A stretch of DNA of 64,000 bases, from contig CAZAGI010000016.1 of NCBI GenBank assembly GCA_964484765.1, forward strand, positions 1 to 64,000, read 5' to 3'. A program made the translations under genes and the position numbers. This document shows, piece after piece, positions 45,499 through 53,615 of this stretch (its first letter is position 1; each line of letters starts with the position of its first letter). Origin of the DNA: DSVQ01 sp964484765. Lineage in GTDB: Bacteria; Planctomycetota; Planctomycetia; Planctomycetales; Planctomycetaceae. The notes beneath the pieces were generated by a model that worked only from the letters and a program-made list of their open reading frames with translations, ran no database searches and had not been told where the DNA came from.

Positions 45499-46431
45499 TC
45501 ACAGGTGCGGATGCGTGTGATACCGGTCGCGCTGCCAGTCTTTTGCGAGGTTCACCAGCGTATCGAGCATCTTCCGGTCGGTGGCACACGCGACGATGCC
45601 CGGCAACCGCAGCATGTCCGCGCGGTCGTCGACCCATGTCTCGCGGAAGTGGACCGCTTCGCCGTTGTGGACCCACACGGCGTCACCGCCGAGCAGCCGT
45701 GCAAGTTGCAGCGACACCGGGAAGTCGTACACGTTGGGCGAGTGAATCAGCGACCCCGCGAACGTCCCCTGCGCCATCAATTCGTAGACGCAGCCGGGCA
45801 TGTTTTCCGAGGCGACGCCGGTCAATCCCGCGGCGGTCACCTGCCGGGCGGCTTCGGCTTCGCGATGCTGGAACCCGATGATGTAGATGCTGTCGCCCCG
45901 GGGCGTCGACGCATCGAACGTCGGCAGCGACCGCACCGCATCCACCGCCGGTCGCGACGGGTCATCGGGACCGCACGCGATCCGGCCTTCGTGCGCTTCC
46001 ACCCACCAGCCGGGTTCGTCTTTCTCCGGAATGTACACCAGCGAATACAACACATCGGTCGCGTTCCGCAGGTGCAGCATCACGGCGTACCCGTTGCCGG
46101 TCTTGTCACGGTACTGCTTGGTCCCGTCGATGGGATCGAGCGCGAGGACCAGTTCCGATTCCTCCGGAAACCGCGCGAGATCGCCGGTCGATTCCTCGGC
46201 TTCAATCCGGCAGTACCGGAAGATGGGATCGGAATCCCGCAGCGCCGCGACGAGGAGTTCCTGAATCGTGAGATCGGCGAGCGTGAGGGCATCGGTGGTC
46301 GCGCTGCCGGACTGTTTGCCCGCCAGCGCGATGTTGTGTCCGCGCAACCGCTTGGCAATCGCCCCCGCCCACCGCATCACCGGCGGCATCTGCACCGACA
46401 ACGCGGTGACGACGAATTCGGGATCCAACAT
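45499..46431 (-). CDS. Inositol monophosphatase superfamily protein
   Basis: A 310-residue Mg-dependent phosphatase-fold protein, in the group of inositol monophosphatase / 3'(2'),5'-bisphosphate nucleotidase. The metal motif 'EAEESTG' (Glu, Asp-rich) and 'LALDPIDGTKQY' (DPIDGT) are present near residues 80-105. The second usual motif, 'WDxAA', is replaced by 'NVYDFPVSLQL', so the metal-3 site looks atypical. GAGGTG precedes the ATG. Substrate uncertain. Confidence 0.85.
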   Translation of the reverse strand: MLDPEFVVTALSVQMPPVMRWAGAIAKRLRGHNIALAGKQSGSATTDALTLADLTIQELLVAALRDSDPIFRYCRIEAEESTGDLARFPEESELVLALDPIDGTKQYRDKTGNGYAVMLHLRNATDVLYSLVYIPEKDEPGWWVEAHEGRIACGPDDPSRPAVDAVRSLPTFDASTPRGDSIYIIGFQHREAEAARQVTAAGLTGVASENMPGCVYELMAQGTFAGSLIHSPNVYDFPVSLQLARLLGGDAVWVHNGEAVHFRETWVDDRADMLRLPGIVACATDRKMLDTLVNLAKDWQRDRYHTHPHL

Positions 46432-46506
46432 GGTGACACCTCAGTGAACGTGTTTCATTCCCTCGAATGTACCGCGTTCTTTCTCGACGTGCGACGGAAC
46501 GAATTG

Positions 46507-46588
46507 TGAGCGGCACGGCGCTAGCCGGTGTCTTTTTGGTTTTCCTGACGACGGATAAATTCACCGGCGGCTAGCGCCGTGCCGCTCA
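46507..46588. repeat. CGGCACGGCGCTAGCCGG inverted repeat
   Basis: Arms 46507-46530 (TGAGCGGCACGGCGCTAGCCGGTG) and 46562-46588 (CACCGGCGGCTAGCGCCGTGCCGCTCA) are inverted with a 3-base insertion in the right arm. The stop codon of the gene ending at 46586 falls inside the right arm. Confidence 0.85.
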
Positions 46589-47470
46589 GTTGCTATGAGA
46601 ATCATCTTTCCATCCTGGCGGTGGAATGCGCCGAAAACGGTCATTTTTCCGCATCTGATCATCATCCGGAATCCATTCAATCCGCCAGATGCGGCTGACG
46701 TCGATCAGCGGATAGTCCTGTGGCTTCGCGACTTGATCAGCGGTTGGCAAGCGTTTTAGTGGTCCCGCCATCCCAGTGACAACAGACGGATCAGCCATAC
46801 CAGCAATTTCTCGCACACTGCCATCGGCCATTAGACACTGAGTCATATTTCTTGGAAGGCAACCAAAGCCATCTGTGGTGGTCATCAAACCAAGAGTTAA
46901 ATCTCGCCAAGCAAAGGGCGAACCCACTGGCGCGAAATTATCGAGTGCGTCAGCGACGAGAAGAGTTCCGTTATTGACTTCATCACGGAAAGGATCAACG
47001 GAACTATTGCGATAGAAAATCGTTTGATTTCCCGCATAGTGATTGAAGACCAAGCCATCCGAACGATGCACAGGACTCACGCTGGGGTTTGACCAATGGC
47101 GGGACTGCTGCGTGCTCCAGTCGCGGAAAAGCGCAACCTGTCGTGGATCATCCCAAGGTATTCTAAAGTCCACCAGGCTGAACCAAGGCGACGCATCAAG
47201 GTACGGTGCGATAGAAGACGTCCATCCATGATATCCAATTCCTTGATTATCGAAGACTCCACCTGGCGGGAATCGTTGAAACGTGTCGTAATAGCTGTAG
47301 ATCGCAAGTCCTAACTGCTTCAATCGATTTCGTGAATGCTCCCGGCGTGCATTTTCACGCAGATGCAATATCGCCGGGCCGACTAGGCAGACTGCGATCA
47401 CGAAAACGATCGTTGCACTGATGACAAACCCGCGCGAGCAACCCTGTGGAGTGGTGTTCGGATCGGTCAT
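46586..47470 (-). CDS. Divergent DUF1559-like membrane protein
   Basis: A 294-residue protein starting MTDPNTTPQGC (47470), preceded by GGAG. The N-terminal helix 'GFVISATIVFVIAVCLVGPAIL' lacks the prepilin Glu and GFTLIE pattern, while the following 'ENARREHSRNRLKQLGLAIYSYYDTFQRFPPGG' is clearly DUF1559-like. C-terminal 'MTQCLMADGSVREI' parallels the H-x9-DG motif. It is likely a membrane-anchored relative no longer processed by a prepilin peptidase. Function unknown. Confidence 0.75.
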   Translation of the reverse strand: MTDPNTTPQGCSRGFVISATIVFVIAVCLVGPAILHLRENARREHSRNRLKQLGLAIYSYYDTFQRFPPGGVFDNQGIGYHGWTSSIAPYLDASPWFSLVDFRIPWDDPRQVALFRDWSTQQSRHWSNPSVSPVHRSDGLVFNHYAGNQTIFYRNSSVDPFRDEVNNGTLLVADALDNFAPVGSPFAWRDLTLGLMTTTDGFGCLPRNMTQCLMADGSVREIAGMADPSVVTGMAGPLKRLPTADQVAKPQDYPLIDVSRIWRIEWIPDDDQMRKNDRFRRIPPPGWKDDSHSN

Positions 47471-47681
47471 TTGATTTGCTCCTGACCAACATTCGCGGTT
47501 CACTGTACCGCACATCAGGTCGACCCCGACAGGGGTCACAGTCATCCGGTGGTCTGCGCTGCGCTTAACCCCCGGCTCATGGCTGTGATCCCTTCGGAAT
47601 CAAGACACCGCGCAGCGGAACGATCTCATTATTGTGAGCCGCTCAGGGATTCGTGCGGGGCGCGAAACCGCGAAGCGAGAA

Positions 47682-49622
47682 TCACTGCGGAGTGGTGTCG
47701 CGCGGATTCCGCAGGAAATACAACCTTCCGTCTTCCGCGCCGATGAGGAGGTCGCGGATGCCGTTGCCGTCCCAGTCGACGGTGGTGGGGCTGGTGTCGT
47801 GGCCTTCGATGTTGCGGTCGCTGACGTTCACCGGGGCGGCGAAGAGCCAGCCGCTGCGGGTGCGGTCGAGCTGCCGGTGGAACGCGGAGTTCTGGCTGTT
47901 CGCGAGGATGTCGAGCTTGCCGTCGCCGTCCCAATCGAAGACACACAACTTGCGGCGACCACTGCGGCCGCCCAAGCCCGGATTGAACCGCAGCGGCTGC
48001 CCGTCTTTATCCAGCAACACGCGCTGCGGCGGCAACAAAAAGCCTCCCGAGGACATCGGCTGACGTTCCCAGAAGGTGAGAAAGCCTTCGTGATCCAGCA
48101 TCACGAGATCGGGCCGCCCGTCGTTGTTCCAGTCGGTGACGACCGGTGTCGTCCGCCATTGCGTGGTGAGTTCTCCAAACAACGGCGTGAACCACGCCCA
48201 CGCGGGTTTCGGCGGGATGTTCGGCCAATCGACCTGAATGAGTTCCGCCTGCGCGAGCTTCGGCCGCGTTTTGGTGCCGATGTTTTTGAGCCACATCACG
48301 CGGCCCCAGATGCTGTTGAGCACGATGTCGAGATCGCCGTCCATGTCCCAGTCGGCGACGCTCTGCGTGGTGTACCCCCACTTGGCTTCCGCGGGGCCCT
48401 GGATCGATCCGTTCGGTCCCGCCATGATGCGGAACGGCTCGTCGTTGACGGTGAGTTTCACCGAGGCGGCCCACTTTGGCTCGGCGACTTTCGGACCGCT
48501 GAGATTCTCGAAAAACAGGATGTGCCCCGCGGTGTTGCCGCAGACGATGTCTTCGTCGCCGTCGCCATCCCAGTCACAACCGATCGGCGTCGCGAGCGCC
48601 CCCGCATCGATCTGATCGGCTTCCTGCTGCAGATAAAACGGCGGCAGAAACACCGGCACTCCCTCCCGGATATCGCCGGAGTGTTCCAGCAGCGCGACGC
48701 GACCGTCTTCATCACCGACGAGCAGATCGATGTCGCCGTCGCCGTCCCAATCAACCGCGTGCGGCACCACCATCTGCAGGTCCATCGTCACCGGCAGCTT
48801 CACACCGTCGGCGTACTTCGGTTCCGTGCGCGAGCCGATGTTGTGGTAGTACGTGAAACCGTCGAGGAACTCGCCGCACAGAAGATCAAGATCGCCGTCG
48901 CCATCGTAATCGGCGAACTGCGGCGTCGGGGCCCCGTAAGTTTCCACGGTTGTGCTGCCCGCTGTGATGGGTACCGGCTGCGCGTACTTCGGCTCATTGT
49001 CGGTACCGTCGTTCTTCAGCCAGAAAACCTGGCCCCGCAGCTTGCCGCCGTGCCAGACGCCGCGGGCATCGTACTTCTTCCACCAGTCGTTGGTGTCGAA
49101 GGAACCGAAGTTGTCCCAGCTATCGTGACCGACGATCAGGTCGTGCTTGCCGTCGCCGTTGTAATCGACGATATGCCACGTGTTCGACCGGAGATACTTG
49201 ATCGGCGCGACCCGATCGCGCGGATACAAATCTCGCTTCGTGGTCCAGTCGCCTTGCTGAAAATTGGGATATTCGCGCTGGCTGCCAAGCATGCGTGGTT
49301 GGCCGTTGACCCACGACAGCGTGAGATAAGCCGGAGCCGGCCCGCCCCATTTCCGCGGCGGCTTGAAGACCGGATGTTTTTCGCCTTTGGGACCGGGGTT
49401 CTCGAAAATCCACATGCCATTCTGCGGTTTGTCGGGACAACCCACGATGAGGTCGAGATCACCGTCGTTGTCATGATCAAACGCGACCGGAAACGCCCAC
49501 AGGCCGACGCTGAGATCAACCTTCAATCCCGGATTGTTGTACAGAATCGGCGAAAGCGTTTCCTCCGCGGAAACAAAGGCCGACATCAAGCCCAGAACGA
49601 TAACGAAGACAAGAGAGCGCAC
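47682..49622 (-). CDS. FG-GAP/VCBS repeat secreted protein
   Basis: A 646-residue exported protein: signal peptide to residue 19 (MRSLVFVIVLGLMSAFVSA-E), then about seven repeats with calcium-type loops 'DHDNDGDLDLIVG', 'DYNGDGKHDLIVG', 'DYDGDGDLDLLCGE', 'DWDGDGDIDLLVGD', 'DWDGDGDEDIVCG', 'DWDMDGDLDIVLN', 'DWNNDGRPDLVML' and 'DWDGDGKLDILAN'. This is the FG-GAP/integrin-type propeller fold. Probable extracellular binding protein; substrate unknown. Monocistronic. Confidence 0.93.
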   Translation of the reverse strand: MRSLVFVIVLGLMSAFVSAEETLSPILYNNPGLKVDLSVGLWAFPVAFDHDNDGDLDLIVGCPDKPQNGMWIFENPGPKGEKHPVFKPPRKWGGPAPAYLTLSWVNGQPRMLGSQREYPNFQQGDWTTKRDLYPRDRVAPIKYLRSNTWHIVDYNGDGKHDLIVGHDSWDNFGSFDTNDWWKKYDARGVWHGGKLRGQVFWLKNDGTDNEPKYAQPVPITAGSTTVETYGAPTPQFADYDGDGDLDLLCGEFLDGFTYYHNIGSRTEPKYADGVKLPVTMDLQMVVPHAVDWDGDGDIDLLVGDEDGRVALLEHSGDIREGVPVFLPPFYLQQEADQIDAGALATPIGCDWDGDGDEDIVCGNTAGHILFFENLSGPKVAEPKWAASVKLTVNDEPFRIMAGPNGSIQGPAEAKWGYTTQSVADWDMDGDLDIVLNSIWGRVMWLKNIGTKTRPKLAQAELIQVDWPNIPPKPAWAWFTPLFGELTTQWRTTPVVTDWNNDGRPDLVMLDHEGFLTFWERQPMSSGGFLLPPQRVLLDKDGQPLRFNPGLGGRSGRRKLCVFDWDGDGKLDILANSQNSAFHRQLDRTRSGWLFAAPVNVSDRNIEGHDTSPTTVDWDGNGIRDLLIGAEDGRLYFLRNPRDTTPQ

Positions 49623-49678
49623 GGCAAGTCCTCGGAGTCAGTGAAGCATGCAAGACGGACTCTATTTACTGTGGCCGG

Positions 49679-50308
49679 TCAATCCGCTTGGTGCAACCGA
49701 GGCATGGTCGCACGCATCAGTTCCGCCACCGCGTGATCATCAGGATTTGATGACGTTCGCAACGCCGCGATCACGCGCTCGCGGCGTTCTTCGGGATGGT
49801 TCTGGCTCAGCTTCCATTTGCCTTCCCATTGCGTGACTTCGATTTCGAAGCCGACGATCGCTGCTTGCAGTTTTTCGAGGAACTCCAGTTCCGGCGAGGA
49901 TGTCGACCACGGTTGCGGACGCGGTGATTCGTACTTGGTGACGGTGCGTTCCAAAATATCGCGCACGCGCGCCGGATCTTCGATCAACCGTAACGTGCCG
50001 GTCGCATGCACGGCAACGTAGTTCGACGTCGGCACCACATTCTGCGCGGCGTACCAACTCGGCGAGATGTACGCATGCGGCCCTTGAAACACCACCAGCA
50101 CCGTGCAGTCCGCCGCGGTCTGCCAGTGCGTGTTCGCCCGCGCGAAGTGTCCGAACAGTCGCCCCGATTCATGATCGAGCAGCAGCGGCAAATGACTCGC
50201 CACCGGCCCGTGTTCGTTCTGTGAAAACAATGTCGCAAAGCTGTGCTGATCGACGAAGTCGAACAACACTTCTGGATCGGTAACGGCGAAACTCGGTGGG
50301 GTGTACAT
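49679..50308 (-). CDS. FMN-binding negative transcriptional regulator (PaiB family)
   Basis: A 209-residue PaiB-like flavin-fold protein. Hallmarks: 'MYTPPSFAVTDPEVLFDFVDQHSFATLFS', 'ASHLPLLLDHE', 'GHFARANTHWQ', 'VVFQGPHAYISPSWYA', 'VPTSNYVAVHATGTLR', and the C-terminal 'GKWKLSQNHPEERR'. In Bacillus PaiB represses sporulation and protease genes; here the role is unknown, and it may be a flavin oxidoreductase. Confidence 0.92.
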   Translation of the reverse strand: MYTPPSFAVTDPEVLFDFVDQHSFATLFSQNEHGPVASHLPLLLDHESGRLFGHFARANTHWQTAADCTVLVVFQGPHAYISPSWYAAQNVVPTSNYVAVHATGTLRLIEDPARVRDILERTVTKYESPRPQPWSTSSPELEFLEKLQAAIVGFEIEVTQWEGKWKLSQNHPEERRERVIAALRTSSNPDDHAVAELMRATMPRLHQAD

Positions 50309-50351
50309 CGGGAATCATGACTTCGTAGAGGAAAGTTCCCAAAGGCCATTT

Positions 50352-50453
50352 TGCCACAAGAAGCACAGAAGACACAAAAGGAGTTCGGAAGCCCAGCCTT
50401 TCTCAAGGCTGGGTCTCTTTATTATTTTTGTGTCTTCTGTGCATCTTGTGGCG
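50352..50453. repeat. TGCCACAAGAAGCACAGAAGACAC inverted repeat
   Basis: Arms 50352-50379 and 50426-50453 are reverse complements with two mismatches; the loop holds a second palindrome CCCAGCC...GGCTGGG (50392-50413). About 100 bases, between paiB and the M20 peptidase gene. Confidence 0.85.
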
Positions 50454-50542
50454 AAATCGAATTCTTCGTGCTCAGTTGCATCACAAGAGACAACGGGCGA
50501 CGATCATGGCCGCGCTGTTTCATCGCCGATTTTGAGGACATC

Positions 50543-51724
50543 ATGCTCGACGTCACCACGCTGCTGGCGGATCTGGTTCGCATTCCGAGCGTCAACCCGA
50601 TGGGGCGCGATGTCAGCGGGCCGGAGTATTTTGAAGGCCGCGTCAGCGATTATCTGTGCGATCAGTTGCAGAAACTCAGCGTACCCTGGGAACGGATCGA
50701 AATCGCGCCGGGGCGGGCGAATGTCCTTGCACGGTATGAAGGTTCCCCCGGCGCACCCGTAGTGCTGCTCGATGCCCACGAGGACACCGTCCCCACCGAC
50801 GGCATGGTGATCCCACCGTTTGAACCGACGATTGAAAACGGCCGCATGTACGGCCGTGGCAGTTGCGATGTCAAAGCCGGCGTGGCGTCAATGCTCGCCG
50901 CTTTCTCACGACTGGTAAAAGATCGCCCCGCGAAATGCCCGACGGTCGTCGTGTCCTTCACCTGTGATGAAGAAGCCACGAGCCTCGGGATCAATCATCT
51001 CACGGGAGCATGGGGCGCGAAGAACAATCCGTACAAGATGTTGCCGAGCGCGCCGACGATGGCCGTGGTTGCGGAACCGACGATGCTGGATGTCGTCGTC
51101 GCTCACCGCGGGGCGGTCCGCTGGAAAATTTCCACCACCGGCCGGGCGTGTCATAGTTCGCGACCGTCGGATGGCATCAACGCCATCTATCGCATGGTGC
51201 GCGTGGTGCAGAAACTGGAAGAGTACGCTGCGTGGTTGCCGACGTCGCGGACCGCCCATCCGCTGTGCGGCCCGGCGACGTTAAGCGTGGGCCTCATTGC
51301 CGGGGGCAGCAGCCCGAACATCGTGCCCGACCGCTGTACCATCGACATCGACCGCCGCGTGATCCCCGGCGAAGACCGCGACGCCGTCATTCCGGAAATC
51401 ATTTCGACGCTTGAAAAGGCGTGTGATTTCCCGATCGAACATACCACACCCTATGTGAACAGCCCGCCGCTGGGTGATGACGCAAACCACCCGTTAGCCG
51501 ACCAGTTACTCGAATCCATCCGTCCGATCGCAGGACAGCGGACGAAACTCGGCGTCCCCTACGGCACGCATGCTTCGCGTGTCGCCCTTGTCGGTGTCCC
51601 CGCGGTCGTGTTCGGTCCCGGCGACATCGCCCAAGCCCACACGAAAGACGAATGGATCGCCCTCGACCAAGTGCAGATGGCGGTGGATTGTTATTATCGG
51701 TTCTGCGTGGATGTGGCGAAGTGA
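50543..51724 (+). CDS. M20 family peptidase (ArgE/DapE-like)
   Basis: A 393-residue metal-dependent deacylase/peptidase. Start 50543 (MLDVTTLLADLVRIPSVNP) with GAGGAC upstream. Metal ligands: His in 'LLDAHEDTVP', Asp in 'YGRGSCDVKAGVASML', Glu pair in 'TCDEEATSLG', Glu in 'VVAEPT', and His in 'AHTKDEWI'. Members act on N-acylated amino acids or dipeptides; specificity (ArgE, DapE, CPG2 etc.) is not deducible. Confidence 0.93.
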   Translation: MLDVTTLLADLVRIPSVNPMGRDVSGPEYFEGRVSDYLCDQLQKLSVPWERIEIAPGRANVLARYEGSPGAPVVLLDAHEDTVPTDGMVIPPFEPTIENGRMYGRGSCDVKAGVASMLAAFSRLVKDRPAKCPTVVVSFTCDEEATSLGINHLTGAWGAKNNPYKMLPSAPTMAVVAEPTMLDVVVAHRGAVRWKISTTGRACHSSRPSDGINAIYRMVRVVQKLEEYAAWLPTSRTAHPLCGPATLSVGLIAGGSSPNIVPDRCTIDIDRRVIPGEDRDAVIPEIISTLEKACDFPIEHTTPYVNSPPLGDDANHPLADQLLESIRPIAGQRTKLGVPYGTHASRVALVGVPAVVFGPGDIAQAHTKDEWIALDQVQMAVDCYYRFCVDVAK

Positions 51725-51728
51725 GTCC

Positions 51729-51833
51729 AGAGCGGAGAGTTGAGAGACAAGAGCCAGGCTTGGGGATGACATCTCCCGTCGCTCTCGTATTTGCATTCCT
51801 CTGGCTCTCGACTCTTGACTCTCAACTCTTGAC
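51729..51833. repeat. CTCTCGACTCTTGACTC inverted repeat (copy 2)
   Basis: Arms 51729-51757 and 51801-51833 are inverted. Right after the M20 gene stop, 15 bases before the next gene. Confidence 0.85.
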
Positions 51834-51847
51834 TTGACTGGATCCCC

Positions 51848-52423
51848 ATGCCTCACAAAGTGCTCATGCCTATCGGCGACGCGACGGAAGTCATGGATAC
51901 GCTGTATCCGTTTTTTCGGTTGCCGGAGGATGGTTTCGAAGTGGTCGTCGCCGGGCCGGAAGCGCGGTTGTATCACGGCGTGATGCACGAAATCCCGCCG
52001 AACGATTCCATCCCGTGGGACATCACGCGGGAACAACCGGCGTATCACATCCGCGCCACGGTCGCCTTTCGTGATGTGAATCCTGCTGATTACGTCGGCC
52101 TCTTCCTGTCTGGCGGTCGTGCCCCGGAATACATCCGGTATGACCAGCATCTGCTCGCGATCACCAAACACTTTTTCGACGCGAAGAAACCCGTGTGCAG
52201 CGTCTGTCACGGCGTGGAAATCGCTGCCGCTGCGGGGTGCATCCAAGGTCGCACGATGACCACCGTCGCGAAGTGTGCGCTGGATATCACGTCGTTTGGG
52301 GGCAGCTACGTGAACGCGCCGGTTCACGTGGACGGCAACCTCGTGAGCGGTCGCACCTGGCACGACAACACGCCGATGCTGCGCGAGTTCGTCCGGATGT
52401 TGAAAGATTACACGGCACGCTAG
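51848..52423 (+). CDS. DJ-1/PfpI family protein
   Basis: A 191-residue class-I amidotransferase-fold protein. The nucleophile elbow is 'VCSVCHGVEIAAAAG' (Cys about residue 118), with 'PADYVGLFLSGGRAPEYIR' before it and 'TWHDNTPMLREFVRML' at the end. Family members are proteases, glyoxalases/deglycases or isonitrile hydratases; which one applies is unknown. Confidence 0.9.
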   Translation: MPHKVLMPIGDATEVMDTLYPFFRLPEDGFEVVVAGPEARLYHGVMHEIPPNDSIPWDITREQPAYHIRATVAFRDVNPADYVGLFLSGGRAPEYIRYDQHLLAITKHFFDAKKPVCSVCHGVEIAAAAGCIQGRTMTTVAKCALDITSFGGSYVNAPVHVDGNLVSGRTWHDNTPMLREFVRMLKDYTAR

Positions 52424-52477
52424 CTGCTTGCGGTTTCGCGCCGCATCAACGCTGTCCCATCGTTCGCAATCGCGAAC

Positions 52478-53176
52478 TTACTCCACGGTGTACAGCAGCC
52501 GGCCGCATCCGCAGAACATCCACTTCCCGCCTCTGAGCTCCAGAAACTTCTGCGAGGTGAGTTGCAGGTTACAGTTGGAGCAGAACCGGTTCTCGACTGC
52601 GGCGAGGGCATCCGCCCCGAAGGCCGCCACTGCCCGGCGATATTGCAGCACAATGTCGTTTGGCAGAAACTTCTCCGCTGCCGCCACTTCCGCCTGGAAT
52701 GCATCGGCCTGCTGCTTCAGTCCCGCTTCCCGCGCCGAGACTTCCGCCTGCAATTTCGTCAGTTCGGCTTCCGCGGCGGCAACGTCCTGCTCGACGCGCT
52801 TCACTTCGATCTGCGCCTGGTCAATCTTCGTCAGCGCTTCAAGAATCTCATCTTCCAGCACGCTATTGGCCATCGTGTCGGCAGCGATCTGCCCAGTGAG
52901 AATTTCATACTCCCGATTCGATGCGGCGATATTCAGCTTCGCCCGAAGATCGTTGATCTTGTTTTCGTTGGTTTTGAGTTGCAGGTTCTTCTGATCGGCC
53001 GTGACTTTCGACTGCTTGAGGGCCTGCCTTTGGGTTTCGAGTTCGGCTTTTTTCTTATCGACGGCGAGCTTGCGGGCTTGAATCTGCCGCGGGCCGCGAG
53101 CGAGATCTTCTTGCACAGTTTGCAGTCGCTGGTGCACTTCGTGAAGGGCTTTCAACCCCTGATTTGTTTCCGACAT
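52478..53176 (-). CDS. C4-type zinc-ribbon coiled-coil protein
   Basis: A 232-residue protein starting MSETNQGLKALHEV (53176), GGAG upstream. Residues 1-170 form a long coiled coil ('KLAVDKKKAELETQRQALKQ', 'EVKRVEQDVAAAEAEL'). C-terminal zinc ribbon has the first pair 'CSNC' but the second is 'FCGCGRLLY', CxC rather than the usual CxxC, so the ribbon may be altered. The family's role is unclear; members bind nucleic acid or act with RNA metabolism. Confidence 0.85.
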   Translation of the reverse strand: MSETNQGLKALHEVHQRLQTVQEDLARGPRQIQARKLAVDKKKAELETQRQALKQSKVTADQKNLQLKTNENKINDLRAKLNIAASNREYEILTGQIAADTMANSVLEDEILEALTKIDQAQIEVKRVEQDVAAAEAELTKLQAEVSAREAGLKQQADAFQAEVAAAEKFLPNDIVLQYRRAVAAFGADALAAVENRFCSNCNLQLTSQKFLELRGGKWMFCGCGRLLYTVE

Positions 53177-53284
53177 CCGCCAAGTCTCCAGAAAACCGCC
53201 GACCCGCCGGAAATCGCGGGAACAGCGAGTATAGCACGATTCTGGTCTCGATGACGAACGTTCTTCACGCAGTTTCGCGTTTCC

Positions 53285-53416
53285 GTAGTGGGTCAGTTTG
53301 AACACAGGAATGTCGGGGCGGGGGCCCCGACCTAAGAATTTCCGATGTCCTTGGCAGCCATAGGTCGGGGCCCCTGCCCCGACTTATCAACCCGACTTAT
53401 CAAACTGACCCACTAC
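53285..53416. repeat. 132-bp composite inverted-repeat element
   Basis: Perfect 17-bp terminal inverted repeats GTAGTGGGTCAGTTTGA (53285-53301) and TCAAACTGACCCACTAC (53400-53416) enclose a second inverted pair (53311-53334 and 53361-53383, GTCGGGGC..CCCCGACCTA) that matches the repeat at 41447-41517. A short tandem 'CCCGACTTATCAA' copy is at 53379-53404. It lies between the zinc-ribbon gene and the dehydrogenase gene. Confidence 0.9.
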
Positions 53417-53453
53417 CCACGTTTCGGCCGGCGAGCAGACTTGAGCAGGGTTT

Positions 53454-53537
53454 GCGCGAGTCCGCGCGGCGAACCTCCTTCGAACTGTGGGATCGGATCG
53501 CAGAATGGTTCGTCTCGGGGACTCGGCAAGCCCTACG
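53454..53537. repeat. GTAGGGTTTGCCGAG-family inverted pair
   Basis: 53504-53537 (AATGGTTCGTCTCGGGGACTCGGCAAGCCCTACG) is the inverted copy of 45424-45456; a second shorter copy, GAGTCCGCGCGGCGAACC, is at 53458-53475 in the other orientation. Third site at 10224-10256. Confidence 0.7.
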
Positions 53538-53615
53538 TCTGTTCCGCGGGATCGTGTAACATCATGGTAACGCTCGAAGGAAATCATCCGTTCATCACAA
53601 CAGAGGATCGCCTGC

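Noticed and set aside
47634..49736. A 700-codon open frame on the plus strand
   Set aside because: It is the antisense of the FG-GAP protein gene, whose Asp/Gly repeats leave long open frames opposite. No start signal or family features.
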